Source: Lamellibrachia columna
Taxonomy: Eukaryota > Annelida > Polychaeta > Sabellida > Siboglinidae
DNA: 64,000 bases
Assembly (NCBI GenBank): GCA_963662155.1
Contig: OY759268.1
Span: 54,809,957-54,873,956, forward strand
Reading direction: 5' to 3'
Position numbers and translations under genes: made by a program. Shown in pieces: positions 62,218 to 64,000 of the stretch; within the stretch, counting starts at the first letter, position 1, and every line of letters starts with the position of its first letter. Under the pieces are notes generated by a model. The model worked only from the letters and a program-made list of their open reading frames with translations, made no database searches and was not told the origin of the DNA.

Positions 62218-64000
62218 GCCACTAGAACACACAAACCAGTAACAAAATGTGCGGAAAACATTTGTGAAGATTATTATAAATGCGTGCGTTCAAATGCAAG
62301 GAGCATAGTAAATAAGAAAAAGGAATTAAACATTATGGTAGAAGATATTGACCCTCACATAATTGGTATAACCCAATCATGGGACAACAAAGACACATCA
62401 GATGATGAATTAAGACTGACAGTATGCGTAATGTTTAGAAGAAATCGAATAGGAGAAAGGGGAGCGGGAGTTATTTTTTATATATTAAAGAATATAGTCA
62501 GACTTACAAAATTAAATTAGAAAGGGAAGCAAATTGCGACGAAGCTGTTTGGTGCAATATAGTTAGAGCAACTTCAACATTAACTATTGGATTAATTTAC
62601 CGAAGCCCAAACTTAAACGAAGAGGTTAATACAACAATACAAAACGCTATAAAGGAAATGAGTAGAGGGGAATATATCATGATGGGATATTATAACCACG
62701 GACACATGCAATGGAAATGTCTAAAGAGTACAGGGGGTTAGGACTATCATTTTCTATTTTTAATTCAGGATAGCTTATTTACTTGACACGTGCTACCAAC
62801 CTCGGAGAGTATGTGTTATATTTAGTTTTGCCTTCACAATATGAATTAGTGGACAATGTCAAAATACATGAGCCATTGGGTATCAGTGATAACAATCAAC
62901 TACATTTTGACATCAAAGTAAAATCAGAAAGTACAAATAAAAAATACAGCAGAAACTTACACACAAAGTTAAACATAAAGATGTGAGAATGAGGAATAAG
63001 ACCACAATTGAATGTTGGAACATTCTAAAATATGAAATTGAGAGTATCAATGACCAATTTGTTCCACTGAAAAAAAACAAAGAAAACAGCACAGGAAAGA
63101 AACACTTCTCAAAAGAAGCTATTAGAAAACTACCGTACAAGCAAATTATATGGAGGGTTTATAGGCCTACTAGAACGGACGAAGACTACACCAACTAAAA
63201 AGAGGTCCTTAATGCAGCTACGAATGAAATTAGACAATGTAAAAGAAGATGTGAGCAAAAATTGCATGTAACATAACAATTACAACAAGAGTAAACTAAA
63301 CGTCAATGTTGGACCTCAAGAAGAGAGTGCTGGAAATATGATCTCACAAGTTGTTTTAATGGAGGAAGACCTAAATGGATACTCCAGTTCAGGGTTTACC
63401 AGATAGGATGGATCCAATCACCTGGAGTGGATGGCATTTGTCCAGAACTACTAAAGGAAAGAGTAGAACAAATTAGTATACCACTTGCAAGAGTGTTTCA
63501 CTTTTCATTAAAGAGGGAGTGGTTCCTGTTGAATGGAAAGAGGCAAACATCATACCATTATTTAAAAAGGGTTCGAGAAAGAGTGAGTTTAACATCAGTG
63601 ATTTGTAAATTATTAGAAAGGTTAACTAAATACCATATGGTAAACTTTCTTTTTAGGCATAAATTATTAAATCCATCTCAACATGGATTCCTAAGAGAAG
63701 TCATGTTTAACAAATATGTTATGTTTTTGAAAGAAATCACTAAGTGGGTAGACGAGGGATCACCATAAAATATTATATACTTAGATTTCCAGAATGCTTT
63801 TGACAAAGTGCCACATCAAAGATTACTGCATAAGTTAAAAATGCATGGTATCGGGGATGGCATAATCAACTGGGTAGAACAATGGCTGACTGACAGAAGA
63901 CAGCGTGTTGTAGTAGATGGGGAGGTTTCGAACTGGAAATAAATGTTGACTGGGGTACCACAACCATCAGTATTAGAACCTTTATTATCTTTAATACATA
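62218..64000 (+). mobile_element. CR1-like LINE ORF2: endonuclease and reverse transcriptase (runs off the window)
   Basis: Apurinic-type endonuclease from about 62280: SNARSIVNKKKELNIMV, then IIGITQSWDN, where the family normally has Glu at the Q position (ITESW). Endonuclease pieces continue to about 62720 (TIGLIYRSPN, then MGYYNHGHMQW). A linker follows at 62783-62990 (LVLPSQYELVDNVKIHEPL). Reverse transcriptase from about 63427: GVDGICPELLKE, SLTSVICKLLERL, LLNPSQHGFLRE, and LDFQNAFDKVPHQR (63784-63825, catalytic Asp present), then the window ends before YxDD. There are multiple stops (62520, 63198, 63768) and frame changes. Dead copy, same subfamily as the - strand copy at 53860-55390. 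Confidence 0.85.

Overview
The window is nuclear DNA of a non-arthropod invertebrate animal. It carries a spliced NACHT-LRR (NLR-type) gene with GT-AG introns, CR1-like LINE retrotransposons, a foldback transposon and many micro- and minisatellites. NLR genes of this kind are typical of groups such as cnidarians, sea urchins, amphioxus and some lophotrochozoans, and are absent from arthropods. I cannot name the species.

Layout. 1-463 is a 60-nt tandem array. 795-10846 is the 3' part of an NLR gene on the + strand: a large NACHT exon, then four LRR-sized exons and a terminal exon, with two long minisatellites in the first intron and a poly(A) signal at 11006. 10847-12547 is intergenic and holds a short inverted-repeat transposon. 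About 12550-51450 is a foreign block that is CpG-rich and nearly all coding-like once its tandem arrays are set aside. About 51500-64000 returns to host DNA with a LINE copy on the - strand (53860-55390), (GTAT)n, (GA)n and (TA)n tracts, and a LINE copy on the + strand (60726 to the window end).

The foreign block is the main find. It looks like a decayed endogenous copy of a large double-stranded DNA virus that I cannot assign to a family. Readable parts are: a RING-finger protein (12798-13625); an archaeo-eukaryotic primase of the herpesvirus UL52 kind (catalytic part 16034-19926, probable N-terminal part from 14388); several unrecognised proteins, including an intact three-pass membrane protein (23864-24904); two adjacent class I fusion glycoproteins resembling baculovirus F / errantivirus Env (39961-42345 and 42395-43500); and, on the - strand, a family B DNA polymerase (about 51415-47640) whose late exonuclease region, motifs A, B and C and thumb motif are all recognisable. 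Genes left of about 43.5 kb are on the + strand and genes right of it on the - strand, so the two sets converge.

The second find is how the block has decayed. I count about 28 different tandem arrays, by my estimate about 23 kb of the 39 kb. Units run from 7 to 96 nt, and nearly every unit is a duplicated piece of the gene in which it sits. Examples are a 45-nt unit repeated about 46 times between primase motifs I and II, a 67-nt unit repeated about 114 times that splits one reading frame, a 60-nt unit repeated about 73 times covering the 3' end of a gene, and a 78-nt acidic unit repeated about 12 times in the polymerase. Frameshifts and single in-frame stops are also present. None of the replication genes can be functional as read here.
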